Source: Cyanodermella asteris (taxonomy: Eukaryota > Ascomycota > Lecanoromycetes > Ostropales > Stictidaceae). Taken from it: a stretch of 64,000 bases of DNA. The position numbers and the translations under genes are program-made. The notes below the pieces were generated by a model. The model ran no database searches, was not told the DNA's origin, and saw only the letters and a program-made list of their open reading frames with translations. Numbering within the stretch: position 1 is the stretch's first letter; each line of letters begins with the position of its first letter. Shown here piece by piece: positions 45,798-55,560 of this stretch. The stretch covers positions 575,024-639,023 of the forward strand of contig UYJD01000016.1 in the NCBI GenBank assembly GCA_900618795.1, read 5' to 3'.

Positions 45798-47899
45798 GCG
45801 CTCGTGCAGTCCGAGCACTATGAAAGCTTGAATTCGGTCAGCCTTGGGATACTTGAATTATTCGGATAAAGGCGAATGGAGGAGGACTGGGGTAGGCCAG
45901 CACATGCTCTGGATTTTGATGGCATAGGATTTGCTTGACGAGTCGGCCTTCACCGGTACCAATGTAGGACATTCATTCTCCGAAGTGTTTTCGTGGAGCT
46001 TGGAGCACTAGAGATTATGGGCGGCTCATAGACCAAGGGCGATGGGCACTCCCAGCCTGATTCTTAGAACAGCAATGACGTATTCGAAAATGCTTGAGAT
46101 TAATAAAGCTCGACGACCATCACGACTACAGAATCCGAGAGCAATTTACCATGTGCCGAAAGTGTCTCTGAGGCTGTAAACGGTTGTGATGTGATCCAAC
46201 CGAGGTTCGAGTGTTGTCAAACAGGACAGCACTTTATGCTTTGAGACAAAGGCTCCCGAGCCTATCGGATCATGGATGATCTACCTTGAGGCACTTTGAA
46301 CCGGATCAATAATACCTGCACATGCGCGAACGGAGGTGAGAACTTTGCAGAACGCAGATCTCGGAAAAGTAGATTCGTGATGCGCGTGTCACAATTGATG
46401 AGAGCCGGATTGCCGGAGCTGAAATGCTGGGCACTAGAGTCCTTTCCGACTAGGCGGAAACACGATGAGCATATACGGAGTCCGACCACCATGAAGGGGG
46501 GGGGGTGGTGATACCCGAGTACTCTTTGGCTTTAGACGTCGAAAGCTGCAGTGAAGAGGTCAAACTGAGCGCAGCAGTAGGTAGAGATCAGGCTATCAGC
46601 CCCGGAGCGCCAGCCGCCCACACAGCGTGTCGGAAAATTCTGACCGACGAGCGTTCCTCTACCTGTCAATATCCTTCTCGAAGCATCCGAGCTTTGGCAA
46701 CCTGAAGGATTCTTCGACAGTTGTCGTTCCGTCCTGCTCGTACGCTACTCCCGCTCTTTTGACTGCATGGGAAAAGGACAGAGCGAGCCGGTCCCTGCCA
46801 GTAACGCTTTTCGTTATCTTCCCACCTACGAGCCACCGCGATTTGTATTCCTGGGCACCAGGGCTACCACGCGGTCGTCTATCACGCCGGAATTTCCGCA
46901 TCGTGCTCTGCAGGGGCCTTTGCCTGCGTGTTGTGCAGCTCGAGGCTTGACATTCACCGTGGTTCGTCGTTTCATCCAAATTTGCCCCACTGCCCAGCAT
47001 TGAACCCACCGACTAATCGTGAGCACAATAGCAAGGGGAAGGCTTATTCTGAGCATCTACGTGTTCGCATAAGCTCGATGCACGTCAGCTGCTCCGATTT
47101 GCGTCGAGTAAACCGAAATCAGCAACAAGAGCATGCTTTCTCGAGGCCTGATTTGCCTCTTCACTCGGCTGGGTTCGACATGTTTTTACATAATGCCTCG
47201 CCGAGGCGTGCTATCACGCAGCCTCTTGATGCATGCGTTCATTGTACCTTTACTTTGCCTCAAGACTGTCCACTTGACGCGAGTCTACCATTGGGCGCCG
47301 GTGAGGCCTTGGGAGAAGGTTTGCATGAGCCCCGAACGAGAGCCCCACGTGGAATCGCTATCGAGGTTGCCCAAGCCGACGCTGTGATCCGGCATGCGAC
47401 CTGCTCGACCTCAGCATCGACCGGCAATGCCTGTGAGTACTTACCAGTACGAAGGTACAGCGTTCCGTATCTCGGCGACGCAGCCTTTTCGCTCAACGGC
47501 TGCATTGGTTCCACTGATGTGCGGAATGATCCACCTCTGATCCACACGCCCTGAAGATCTACGTCAGTTTCTCGATTTTTCCTTCGCCGTGCCATGGCCT
47601 ATCTGCGCGAGCTGGCGCCAGCAGGGAGCTCGTTGGCGACATGTCAGCACGCCTGCGAGATGAGGATGTACGTCACCGCAGATGTCGGCGCCAACGAAAC
47701 ATTCTGAAGCCAAAGCCGGGATACTGTATACAGACCTGTGCGTACTCGTGTCGGGGAGAATTCTGCAGGTGAGTGAGCTTCCAGAGCATATAAGCAATCA
47801 TGGTCGTCCATCCACTCTTATCTCCAACTCGTCCAACACAATCTCCTGCTGCCACGACTTCCTAGCATATCTCCTTCAACCTCTCAGCATCTTCACATC
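45798..47899. other. Intergenic, upstream of the aldo/keto reductase
   Basis: About 2.1 kb. A plus-strand frame at 46928-47554 (208 codons) has unbiased composition and no family resemblance and is not called. A G10 homopolymer lies at 46496-46505. The final 110 bp hold the reductase promoter. Confidence 0.45.
47787..47795 (+). promoter_or_regulatory. TATA box of the aldo/keto reductase gene
   Basis: CATATAAG lies about 105 bp before the ATG at 47900 and is followed by a C/T-rich leader with CAAC words, the usual layout for a strongly expressed fungal gene. Confidence 0.5.
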
Positions 47900-48853
47900 A
47901 TGGCACCAATCGCCCTCACCCCTGAGAACGCCTCTCCGGAGCGCGACCAGATCTCAGTCAAGAAGGTCCTTGCCCAGCCCGGTGACAAGGTCAGAGCACC
48001 AAAGAGACACAACTCCATTGACGACGCTCTTATCACCTTGAATGACGGCAACACCATTCCCCAGATTGCCCTCGGTGTCTACAAGGCTCCCAACGGCGCC
48101 GAGACAGAGGCTGCCGTCACTGCTGCCCTCGATGCCGGCTACCGTCACATCGACTCCGCTGCACGATATGCCAATGAAGAGGCCTGCGGCCGTGCCATTC
48201 GTGCCTGGCTAGAGAAGACGGCTACCCCTCGCTCAGAAGTCTTCGTGACATCGAAGCTGTGGGACGCCGACCATGGTTATGAAGCCACCTTCAAGGCTCT
48301 CATCTCCTCACTTGAGAAATTCGGCCTCGACTACCTCGACCTCTACCTCATCCACTCTCCCGCCGGCGACGACCAGAAGCGCCTCGACAGCTGGCGCGCC
48401 CTCGAGCACGCCCAGCAGCTCGGCAAGGTTCGCTCCATCGGAGTTTCCAACTTCGGCGAGTCGCACCTGCTCCACCTCCTCGAGCAGGCTAACGTCGTCC
48501 CCGCCGTCAACCAGATCGAGGTCCACCCCTTCTGCCCTCGCAACGAGCTCGTCGACCTTTGCCGATCCAAAGGTATTCACATCGAGGCCTACTCGCCTCT
48601 CGCCCGCGGCAACAAGCTCGAAGACGAACGTGTCGTCGCCATCGCCAACAAGCTCGGCAAGACTCCCGCTCAGGTCCTCCTCAACTGGTCCCGCTGCCGA
48701 GGCAACATCGTTCTCCCCAAATCGATGACTGCCTCGCGCATCCAGTCCAATGCTGAGATCTTCCATTGGGAGTTGAGCGCCGATGACCTCGCTGCTCTGG
48801 ACAAGTGTGCTGAGGACAACTATGTCACCGGCTCTCTCCACAAGTCTGACTAA
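47900..48853 (+). CDS. Aldo/keto reductase
   Basis: A cytosolic NADPH-dependent reductase of aldehydes and ketones (aldose-reductase-like; the exact substrate is unknown). Single exon, 317 aa. The catalytic tetrad is complete: Asp about 85 and Tyr about 90 in HIDSAARYANEE, Lys about 119 in VTSKLW and His about 152 in YLIHSP. GVSNF, NQIEVHPFCPRNEL and the cofactor-binding LPKSMTASRIQSN near the C-terminus are family features. The N-terminus has about 45 extra residues before the barrel's first strand (ITLNDGNTIPQIALGVY); a later start is possible but no ATG fits, so the extension is probably real. Third positions are nearly all C or G and a TATA box precedes the gene, both pointing to high expression. 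Confidence 0.95.
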   Translation: MAPIALTPENASPERDQISVKKVLAQPGDKVRAPKRHNSIDDALITLNDGNTIPQIALGVYKAPNGAETEAAVTAALDAGYRHIDSAARYANEEACGRAIRAWLEKTATPRSEVFVTSKLWDADHGYEATFKALISSLEKFGLDYLDLYLIHSPAGDDQKRLDSWRALEHAQQLGKVRSIGVSNFGESHLLHLLEQANVVPAVNQIEVHPFCPRNELVDLCRSKGIHIEAYSPLARGNKLEDERVVAIANKLGKTPAQVLLNWSRCRGNIVLPKSMTASRIQSNAEIFHWELSADDLAALDKCAEDNYVTGSLHKSD

Positions 48854-49740
48854 ATGATTTATAATGACACTTTACGACCCATTCAAAGAATCGAGTAACT
48901 GTCTCTAAAGACTTTGCTCATCGACGTTTTCGCAGTTGCATCTTGCGACATGACATACAATTCCGCACGGCCTCGATCGAACAACTCGAAGAATCGGTTT
49001 TGAGATTTGCATGAGTTATGATGCCACAAATGTCAGGCATATATAGCGTTGGGAGTTGTTCATTTTCTTCTCGAAAGCGACCGGAAGCTTTCGTCCTCTC
49101 GTGCCGCACTTCAAAGTGAAGGCAATCACTGGAACGCATCATTGCAGAAATTAGATACTTTTAGATACCCAGAATGCAATAGAAGCTTGTGACCAGCAAT
49201 AAGACACTTATCATTTGTCCAGACTCGTTCCCATAGCCATGTTGGGAGGTTGCCAGCAAGACATCCAACTTGCGCTCTGCCCCACCATCTGGAGGCTTTT
49301 CGGCTGCGCCGGAGCCAACCTCGTGTTCCGACAAGGTGCTGAGAGCTTGAGATGGAAATTGCTGATGCATGATGTCATGCCGCACCCCACATGGCGTCTC
49401 GAAACTGAACTCCCGAACCTTTCTTTCCGCTGATTAGATAGCAGATACCTGACCGTGCTCCGGTCTCAGCCCCTTCGTTGAGCTACATGCTACAGAACAC
49501 TAAACTTCTCTCATCGACGTCTATCCACCATAAACTTTCCGGCCCATCACGCCCTTCTCGCCGGTCCTCGAGACTCTGTCCGCCTACTAGTAGCCACAAC
49601 AAGCCTTCCTCCCCGGCACACCATCAACAAAAACCGCCACTCCCGCCTCCTAACACCATACCATATCATAAACCCAGCATGGGGGAAAGAAAGCACTCGG
49701 GCAAGATCCGTCCAAAAGACAATAAAAAGCGCACCCAATC

Positions 49741-49764
49741 AAAGAAAAAGAAAAGAAAAAAAAA
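49741..49764. repeat. A-rich purine tract
   Basis: Twenty-four bases of A and G only, mostly A, on the plus strand. It is simple low-complexity sequence, roughly mirrored by the pyrimidine tract about 350 bp downstream. Confidence 0.8.
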
Positions 49765-50050
49765 GCTATCTCTTCGTCTCGCGAGCTCGGATTTCTTTCC
49801 GAACCCGACGGATAGTCTCGTACCCTATAAATACCCCTAAAGCCCCAGACTCAAAAACAGTGATCGGCGCTCAGGCCCCGGATTAATAAAAACGTACTCG
49901 TTCCCTTTGATCATCCATCTCCTCATTCTTGCCTTTCTCGAAAGAAAGAATAAAGAAAAAGAACCGGTGATGATTGCGCGCGACCGCAAGGGAGTGATGG
50001 TCGGCCGCAAACCGACCGAACCGGTTTTGATCACATGATGCGGCTCCCGA

Positions 50051-50068
50051 GTGTGTGTGTGTGTGTGT
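50051..50068. repeat. (GT)9 microsatellite
   Basis: Nine uninterrupted GT units. This is likely to vary in length between isolates. Confidence 0.95.
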
Positions 50069-50108
50069 ATAGGAACTACGGGAAAGGAACATGATCAAAT
50101 CCGGGGGA

Positions 50109-50149
50109 CTTTTTCTTTTCTTTCCCTTTTTTTTTCTCTCTTCTTTTTC
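50109..50149. repeat. Poly-pyrimidine tract
   Basis: Forty-one bases of C and T only, including a long T run, on the plus strand. Confidence 0.9.
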
Positions 50150-50433
50150 GGTTCGGTCATATCGTATGTCTTGTGCTCGATGTTCGTTGTCGTGTGAATT
50201 TTCGAAAGCGGCGTTGCATGTGCTTATCGGACCTGCGAGGTGCTCGGCGCCTCGATGGCTTGATAATTCTTGGGTACTGTACTGGCATGCGAGATTACTG
50301 TGACGTTCTGCTTTGGGAATCTGGCCGCGGGCAACGGGGCCATTACTGCTTGAAGATCCTTCATGTTGGGCCGAGTGGAGTGCAGGCTTTGCGGGGCTAT
50401 CGTACCTAACGTCTTACGATGTTGTGTTCGAAG

Positions 50434-50889
50434 TTACCTAGGTGAGTCCCAGCCTCTTACGACCCAATCCCTACGGCATCTTCGAACAGCCGTTGCATAC
50501 TTCTTGCTCGCCATGCCACGAAGCCTGGCGGATTGGCTCATTCGGAGCGCCCTGACGAGCTTCTCCTTGGAATCTCCGTGCTCGGGACATTGCCAACAAA
50601 ATTTGGTTCTTCTCAAATACACAGCGTAAATTCTGGGATCATTCAGTTGACTAGCACAAGGCCGTTTCCGGATAAAATGTGCCTGCCTTCCAGGTTCGAC
50701 GATAGATTCCCACTTCCCGAAAGGCGTCTTCTCCATTTCCATCTCACCAAACTCCTGCGCCAAAATATACGTCGGTTCAGAAAAGGCCGAGACTGTTCCG
50801 CACAAGCAACTGCTGCCCTTGCTTACACAAGCCTGCCAGCTCAACGTTTCCCTATCCGAAACCCATGTGTCGTGTTTTCGTCGCATCAT
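50434..50889 (-). CDS. Possible small hypothetical protein
   Basis: An ATG-started single-exon frame of 151 aa in the middle of an otherwise empty gap between two convergent genes. The product is basic, with reasonable Glu/Lys/Met content in the middle (EFGEMEMEKTPFGKWESIVEP) and a Cys/Arg-rich second half (TKFCWQCPEHGDSKEKL, RRCRRDW). A TATTATA word lies about 30 bp upstream of the ATG on the coding strand. I recognise no family, signal peptide or membrane segment. It may be real, part of a longer spliced gene, or chance. Confidence 0.3.
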   Translation of the reverse strand: MMRRKHDTWVSDRETLSWQACVSKGSSCLCGTVSAFSEPTYILAQEFGEMEMEKTPFGKWESIVEPGRQAHFIRKRPCASQLNDPRIYAVYLRRTKFCWQCPEHGDSKEKLVRALRMSQSARLRGMASKKYATAVRRCRRDWVVRGWDSPR

Positions 50890-51073
50890 AAGTCATAACG
50901 AAAGGGGTATAATACATCCAGCCCAGAGACTCCTAAAACGCCAGCTCAGGTGAGAGGCCTGCCGGTGCGTCCCAAAGAACTCCAAAATCCGTCACATAGC
51001 CTCCCTTCAGCCGAAGCTCTCAAAAACCTATTAAACTTTCATGTATCTATATTCCATCGATCAATAAGTTGGG

Positions 51074-53048
51074 CTATGCCGAAGGACCACGCACCGTAGA
51101 GAGATCGCATACCTCATGCATATCATAAAGACTGTGATTGAGAATGTCGCTTTCTGGCTCCACGAATTGAACCATTCTGGTTGACAATGTTAGTCAAGGT
51201 TACAAAGCGAGTGTGAAAAAAAAAATCTTACCTCCAAATGGTTTGCACCGCGAGCATGCTCTTCTCACCAAAAGCGTCGACCTTGATACCACGAACGAAG
51301 GGAATCTGCTTGAGTTTGTACTTGTCGTGCTGGTCGTGGCGGGATCTACCATTGCCGCCCCAGCTGACAACCGAAAGACTCGACCGATGGCCGTGGCCGA
51401 AACCTCCCTTGGTAGCCTGCTCGTCGCTCTGCTCAAAGATTTGCTGTGTCATTCGCTGAAGATGCATCTCGTACAGTCGCAAGGTAGGCACGACTCGAGC
51501 TGCAGATGACCCAATAAAAGCGTCTCGATGAGTCGGCCATCGACGGATGTTGAGAGTTCTCAGATGATGCAAGTTGTTCAGCGTCGAATCCAAGAAAGCG
51601 GAGAACTCGGAGGCGTAAGTTGCTGTATCTGCGGGGGTGGTCGGGAAGTTAACGCTCAACTGACGCAGTTCAACGCATTCTCGGCACAGTTGATCATATT
51701 CAGCCCCAGTAAATGTCCAGACAGATGTCCTATCACGCTGACTGTGTATACTCAAGCTATGCAATGTGTTCTTATGTGCCAAAATAGAGCTGACCTTGGG
51801 CATCCGGTTCATCTTGCTGATGAACATGTGCAATGTATCGAGGCTGCTGATGCATTCAATAAAGTTGTCAAATGCGTCCAAAGCCGGCTGCTCGCTTTTG
51901 TCATCATCCATCCATCTCAAAGTCTTGAGTCTGATGGGTCGTTGGTGCGGCTTGCTGACTTGCGCCCAGAGCATCTCTGCACCAGCACAGTTTCGGACTT
52001 CGAGCTTTTCAAGATTGCTGAACTGTATGATCTTGCACCAAGTATCCGCACAATACCGTAGGTCCACAGTGTCCAGATCCAGATTCTTCAAACTCCGGTA
52101 GGGCTGACACGTCTCGAACGGCATCAGATGACTGAAAAGCGTTCGCGTGAGCAGGCCAGGCCTAGTGCTGCTGTCGTCCAAGTCTGGTGGGGGTTCTTCA
52201 CGAGAGTACTCAAAACCGGTCGACACAGTCAGCTGCTCGATATCTGGTTTGGACTTCAGCAGCCGATGAGCCGCATGGATTCTGTCAACATTGTCCGGAT
52301 AAACATCGACGCTCGTGACCTTGGTTAGCTTGTCGAAAATGTCTGACTTCTTGGCGAGGATCGGCTCCAGCGGCTGGTCCATTGGGCCTAGCTCGAGGCA
52401 TCTTAGATTCTTCTGCGTCCGACACAGCAATTCAAAGTTCTCGACGTCCAACGGTTCCCAGTTCTGCCAGGAAAACAACTCCAACTGGTTCTCAGGTAGA
52501 TGGTCCAGCAGCAGCCGGACCGTGAATTGGGCTTGTCGGGCTGGGATCTCGGCGTTCTCTATCTCCTCCTCGTCATCAGATGAATCGTCACTGTACGACG
52601 GTCTCCGAGCTGAAGGCGTCGCGAGCTTCTCCAAACGAAGATAGATCTCCTTGACATGTTTGATGCCTTGGTTGCTGGGCTTGAGGAAGGCGCTGAGCTT
52701 CTTGTCTTTTGGCCCGCCCACGAATAGGTGCATGCTTCGGTAGAGTTTCGGCGTGGCGAATCCTCTCAGAAGAGAGCTCGTCAAGCAAAGGGTCTTCAAG
52801 TCTGTCTGTCGAGTGATCCATGAGAATATCAGGAGTAGGAGTTCGTGGGGCATAGTCTGCAGCTGCGGCTTCTTCGGCCAGTCACCAGGCGGCTCGAGTC
52901 GTGGTGTCTTGACTTTTCCTTCCTTGACCGGCGCGGTCTTCGCCTTGATTATGTCTCCGATTTCCTTCTCGTCCACCTCTTTCTCGGTCTCGTTCTCCGT
53001 GGGCGGCGTGGCGAGGCCAGCGGAAGTCTTGGTATCGGAGTCAGCCAT
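51074..53048 (-). CDS. F-box protein with leucine-rich-repeat-like body
   Basis: A probable substrate-recognition subunit of an SCF ubiquitin ligase. Exons 53048-51232 and 51176-51074 flank a 55-nt intron (donor GTAAGA, branch TTGACTAAC), giving 639 aa. The frame is open well upstream of 53048, but that ATG (MADSDTKTSAG) follows the likely leader and precedes the first domain by a normal distance. Residues about 1-60 are charged and disordered; LQTMPHELLLLIFSWITRQ to PKLYRSMHL (about 64-108) is the F-box; the rest has scattered Leu-rich repeats (YRSLKNLDLDTVDLRYC, LEKLEVRNCAG, LHHLRTLNIRRW). An acidic DDSSDDEEE run separates them. The short last exon continues IWR into MVQFVEPESDIL. The target is unknown. 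Ubc12, which drives cullin neddylation, lies 1.3 kb away divergently, possibly by chance. Confidence 0.88.
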
Positions 53049-54303
53049 TGTGCCGTCGGGGCAGACAAGGCTGCGCAGGGCAGAAGCGGGGGAAAGTCGA
53101 AACGTATTATGGGTGTTGATCTGAACGATAGTGATCTTTCGACGCTTGTTCCGGCTTATTTGCAGTATATGTTCGTAAGACTTCAGAAGTGCTGCGTAGC
53201 CAGCTTGTTGGGGAGAGCAAGCTGGGGGAAGCTCCGCAGCTCTGGACAAAGTTTCCGCAAACACCGAGATCTCCCGCAGAGGATCGCAATTGCCTGTCTG
53301 GACAAGATTCAGAAGGCGCGCAACTCTTTTTGGGGCAGCGTGGATCGGAGGACTGAGTTTGATCACGGTTTGGCGTAGCAAGCAGATTTTGAAGCAACGA
53401 GGTTTTTGTTTGAAAGTCTATGCAAGTAACCTATGCGTGCTGCGCGTCTTCGGAGGCACTACAGCTTCGTGTCACGGCCAACTCTTTGTGCCCTTCAGCA
53501 AAGGTCGACGACTGCTCCGCGAGACGATGACTCAAGCTCCAACACGCTCCCGGTTGCTTATTTATGGTCTTGAGGCGACGTTGGCAGGCAAGAAGGAGGC
53601 TTATGGCCATGACTGTCCACCGCGGAGAGCTATTAGTAGATGCTCGCAACTGCCTCCAACATCTTGTGCTAGGGCTGCATCTATTGCTCATGACAGGCAC
53701 ACTGCAGGAGGCCTTCGAATTCCAGTTCCCAGCTGTTTCCGTGGATGACTTGGTGACAAGTGTAGCTCAGGTCTCGAAGACAGAGTCCAACATGAGAGTT
53801 CATGTGTGAGCTCAAACGAGATGGTCGCATATGATCAGACACGACCAGGAGAGCAGGCTGGACCTGAGCAGGAATGACGTTGATTCGGGTTCTTCCAAGT
53901 CCCAACACAAGGCTCGACTTCCTCATGACCGGTTCGGCATCGAGCTGGAAGTCGGCCTGGTCGCGTGCAGGAGACAATCCAGTGAAGGAGCGAGACTTGA
54001 AGTGAGCTTCAGGCGGCAGGAGCCCCACTATCTCCGCGACCTGATAACCTTCTTCTGCCGCCTCGAGCTCACAAGTCTCCCCCGACTCTCGGCATCTCAC
54101 TTGATAGAGCGCCCGCCGTCATTTCATACAGCTCAGTTTCCCAAAAGATTTGCATATCTGCTACCTCCCATAGACTCTCTTTCTGCGGACATCCTACTGC
54201 AGAGTCATCGCCACCACCATCACTGAACCAAGACAAGCCTCGGCAGCGGCCGGCCATTCGAGAGCAAATACGAACGCTTGCGCCCAAGGGCATCACCGCC
54301 ACC
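53049..54303. other. Divergent promoter region of the F-box and Ubc12 genes
   Basis: No separate gene is supported; long minus frames are extensions or shadows of the F-box frame. The 100 bases before 54304 are C/A-rich. Confidence 0.5.
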
Positions 54304-54907
54304 ATGTTGAAGATTTGGTCGATGAAGCAGCAGCAACAGAAGGAGGAAAATGCCGCCGGCGCCGGTGGCAAGAAAAAGAAGGTCACAGCAGCCCAGCTCC
54401 GGGTACAGAAAGGTTGGTCCCACAGCACAAGGAGCCATGAGCTTTGACTCACGCTTTGCAGATTTGTCAGAACTATCCTTAGGAAGTACCATGAAGACCG
54501 AGTTCGAAAACCCGGACGACATTCTCAACTTCACACTCTCCATAGAACCGGACGAGGGCATGTACAAGGGGGGCGTCTACAACTTCTCGTTTGCCATCAG
54601 CCAAAACTACCCCCACGACCCGCCAAAGGTCAAGTGCAAGCAAAAGATCTACCACCCAAACATCGACTTGGAGGGCAATGTCTGCCTGAACATCCTTAGA
54701 GAAGATTGGAAGCCAGTGCTGAACTTGAACGCCGTCGTGGTCGGCCTCCAGTTCTTGTTCCTCGAACCGAACGCGTCAGACCCTCTGAACAAGGAGGCAG
54801 CTGAAGATTTGCGCGCAAATCGTGAAGCCTTCAAGCGGAATGTTAAGACATCCATGTCTGGAGGCACGGTCAAGGGCGAAAGTTACGACAACGTCATCAA
54901 GAAGTAG
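54304..54907 (+). CDS. ubc12: NEDD8-conjugating enzyme E2 (Ubc12)
   Basis: Transfers the ubiquitin-like protein NEDD8/Rub1 to cullins, activating SCF-type ubiquitin ligases. Exons 54304-54412 and 54462-54907 flank a 49-nt intron, giving 184 aa. The joint yields [16 protein letters not shown], a near-diagnostic Ubc12 stretch, so the unusual donor GTTGGT is well supported. The N-terminal [12 protein letters not shown] extension is the part that docks on the NEDD8-specific E1 in this family. The UBC core shows [28 protein letters not shown] (active-site Cys 111, the same number as in human UBE2M), [26 protein letters not shown] and the C-terminal helix. The length is typical. Retaining the intron would give an early stop. 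Confidence 0.96.
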
Positions 54908-55560
54908 AATTTTCAGCTCGAGATGGACGAGATTGCTGCCAGCGTGGCGAGCGCGACATCACCGTGGGCAGACCTCCCAGAGAGATGGTCCCCCGAAGCA
55001 AGCAAGAGACGCAAGGCCGAGCGCCTTGCCTGGCAGACCCGCCGCTGGCCAGCGCCTACCATGAGAATGCGTCCTTAAGCTCGTATATACCATGTGGACA
55101 CAGTGCAATCATGGAAACAGGACCTGTCAGCGGAGAGCAAAGCCATGAGGTGTGGCCTTCAATAGAGATATGATTGGGCCCAGACTTGGAGCCGTGGGCT
55201 AGAGCAAGGCGTTTCTGATTAACGAATTACGATTTGAAAGCGTCAAGCACTTCGTACAAATCATAGAAATCATCCACGCATGCATGATGTTCCTTTCTCA
55301 AAGCGTACTCGAGACGTTACATATCAGAACATGCTGATAGTAGTCGTATGATCCCCGAAGCTCCCAAGGTTCGAACAACGGCCGGAGTCGTGGCCGGACG
55401 GGATGGCCCAAGCTTCCAATTTTTGTCCACCAAGAAATTATCAGTTGGGGACAAGTACCGTTCTTACCTGACAGTTGTTGCATAACAACTGCTCAACGGT
55501 ACCTTGACAAGGTTATGACATGATTTGCTATATCGTCTGTTCTATTGATTCGTTTTCAAA
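54908..55560. other. Intergenic between ubc12 and the WKF gene
   Basis: No gene, repeat or RNA element is seen. The 60 bases before 55561 are A/T-rich. Confidence 0.5.

Larger units (their letters stand above)
48854..51073. other. 2.2-kb region between convergent genes with low-complexity tracts
   Basis: Long for a gap between converging genes. It holds an A/G run (49741-49764), a purine-rich stretch near 49939-49962, a short inverted repeat GGTCGG...CCGACC (49999-50017) next to the palindrome AACCGGTT (50019-50026), (GT)9 and a 41-base pyrimidine tract. One minus-strand frame (50434-50889) is listed separately as a weak gene. Confidence 0.45.

Noticed and set aside
46928-47554. 208-codon plus-strand open frame before the aldo/keto reductase
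   Set aside because: Its composition is His/Arg/Ser-rich and unbiased, with no domain and no plausible start; probably chance.
48308-48841. 177-codon minus-strand frame opposite the aldo/keto reductase
   Set aside because: It is a codon-bias shadow of a firmly identified gene.
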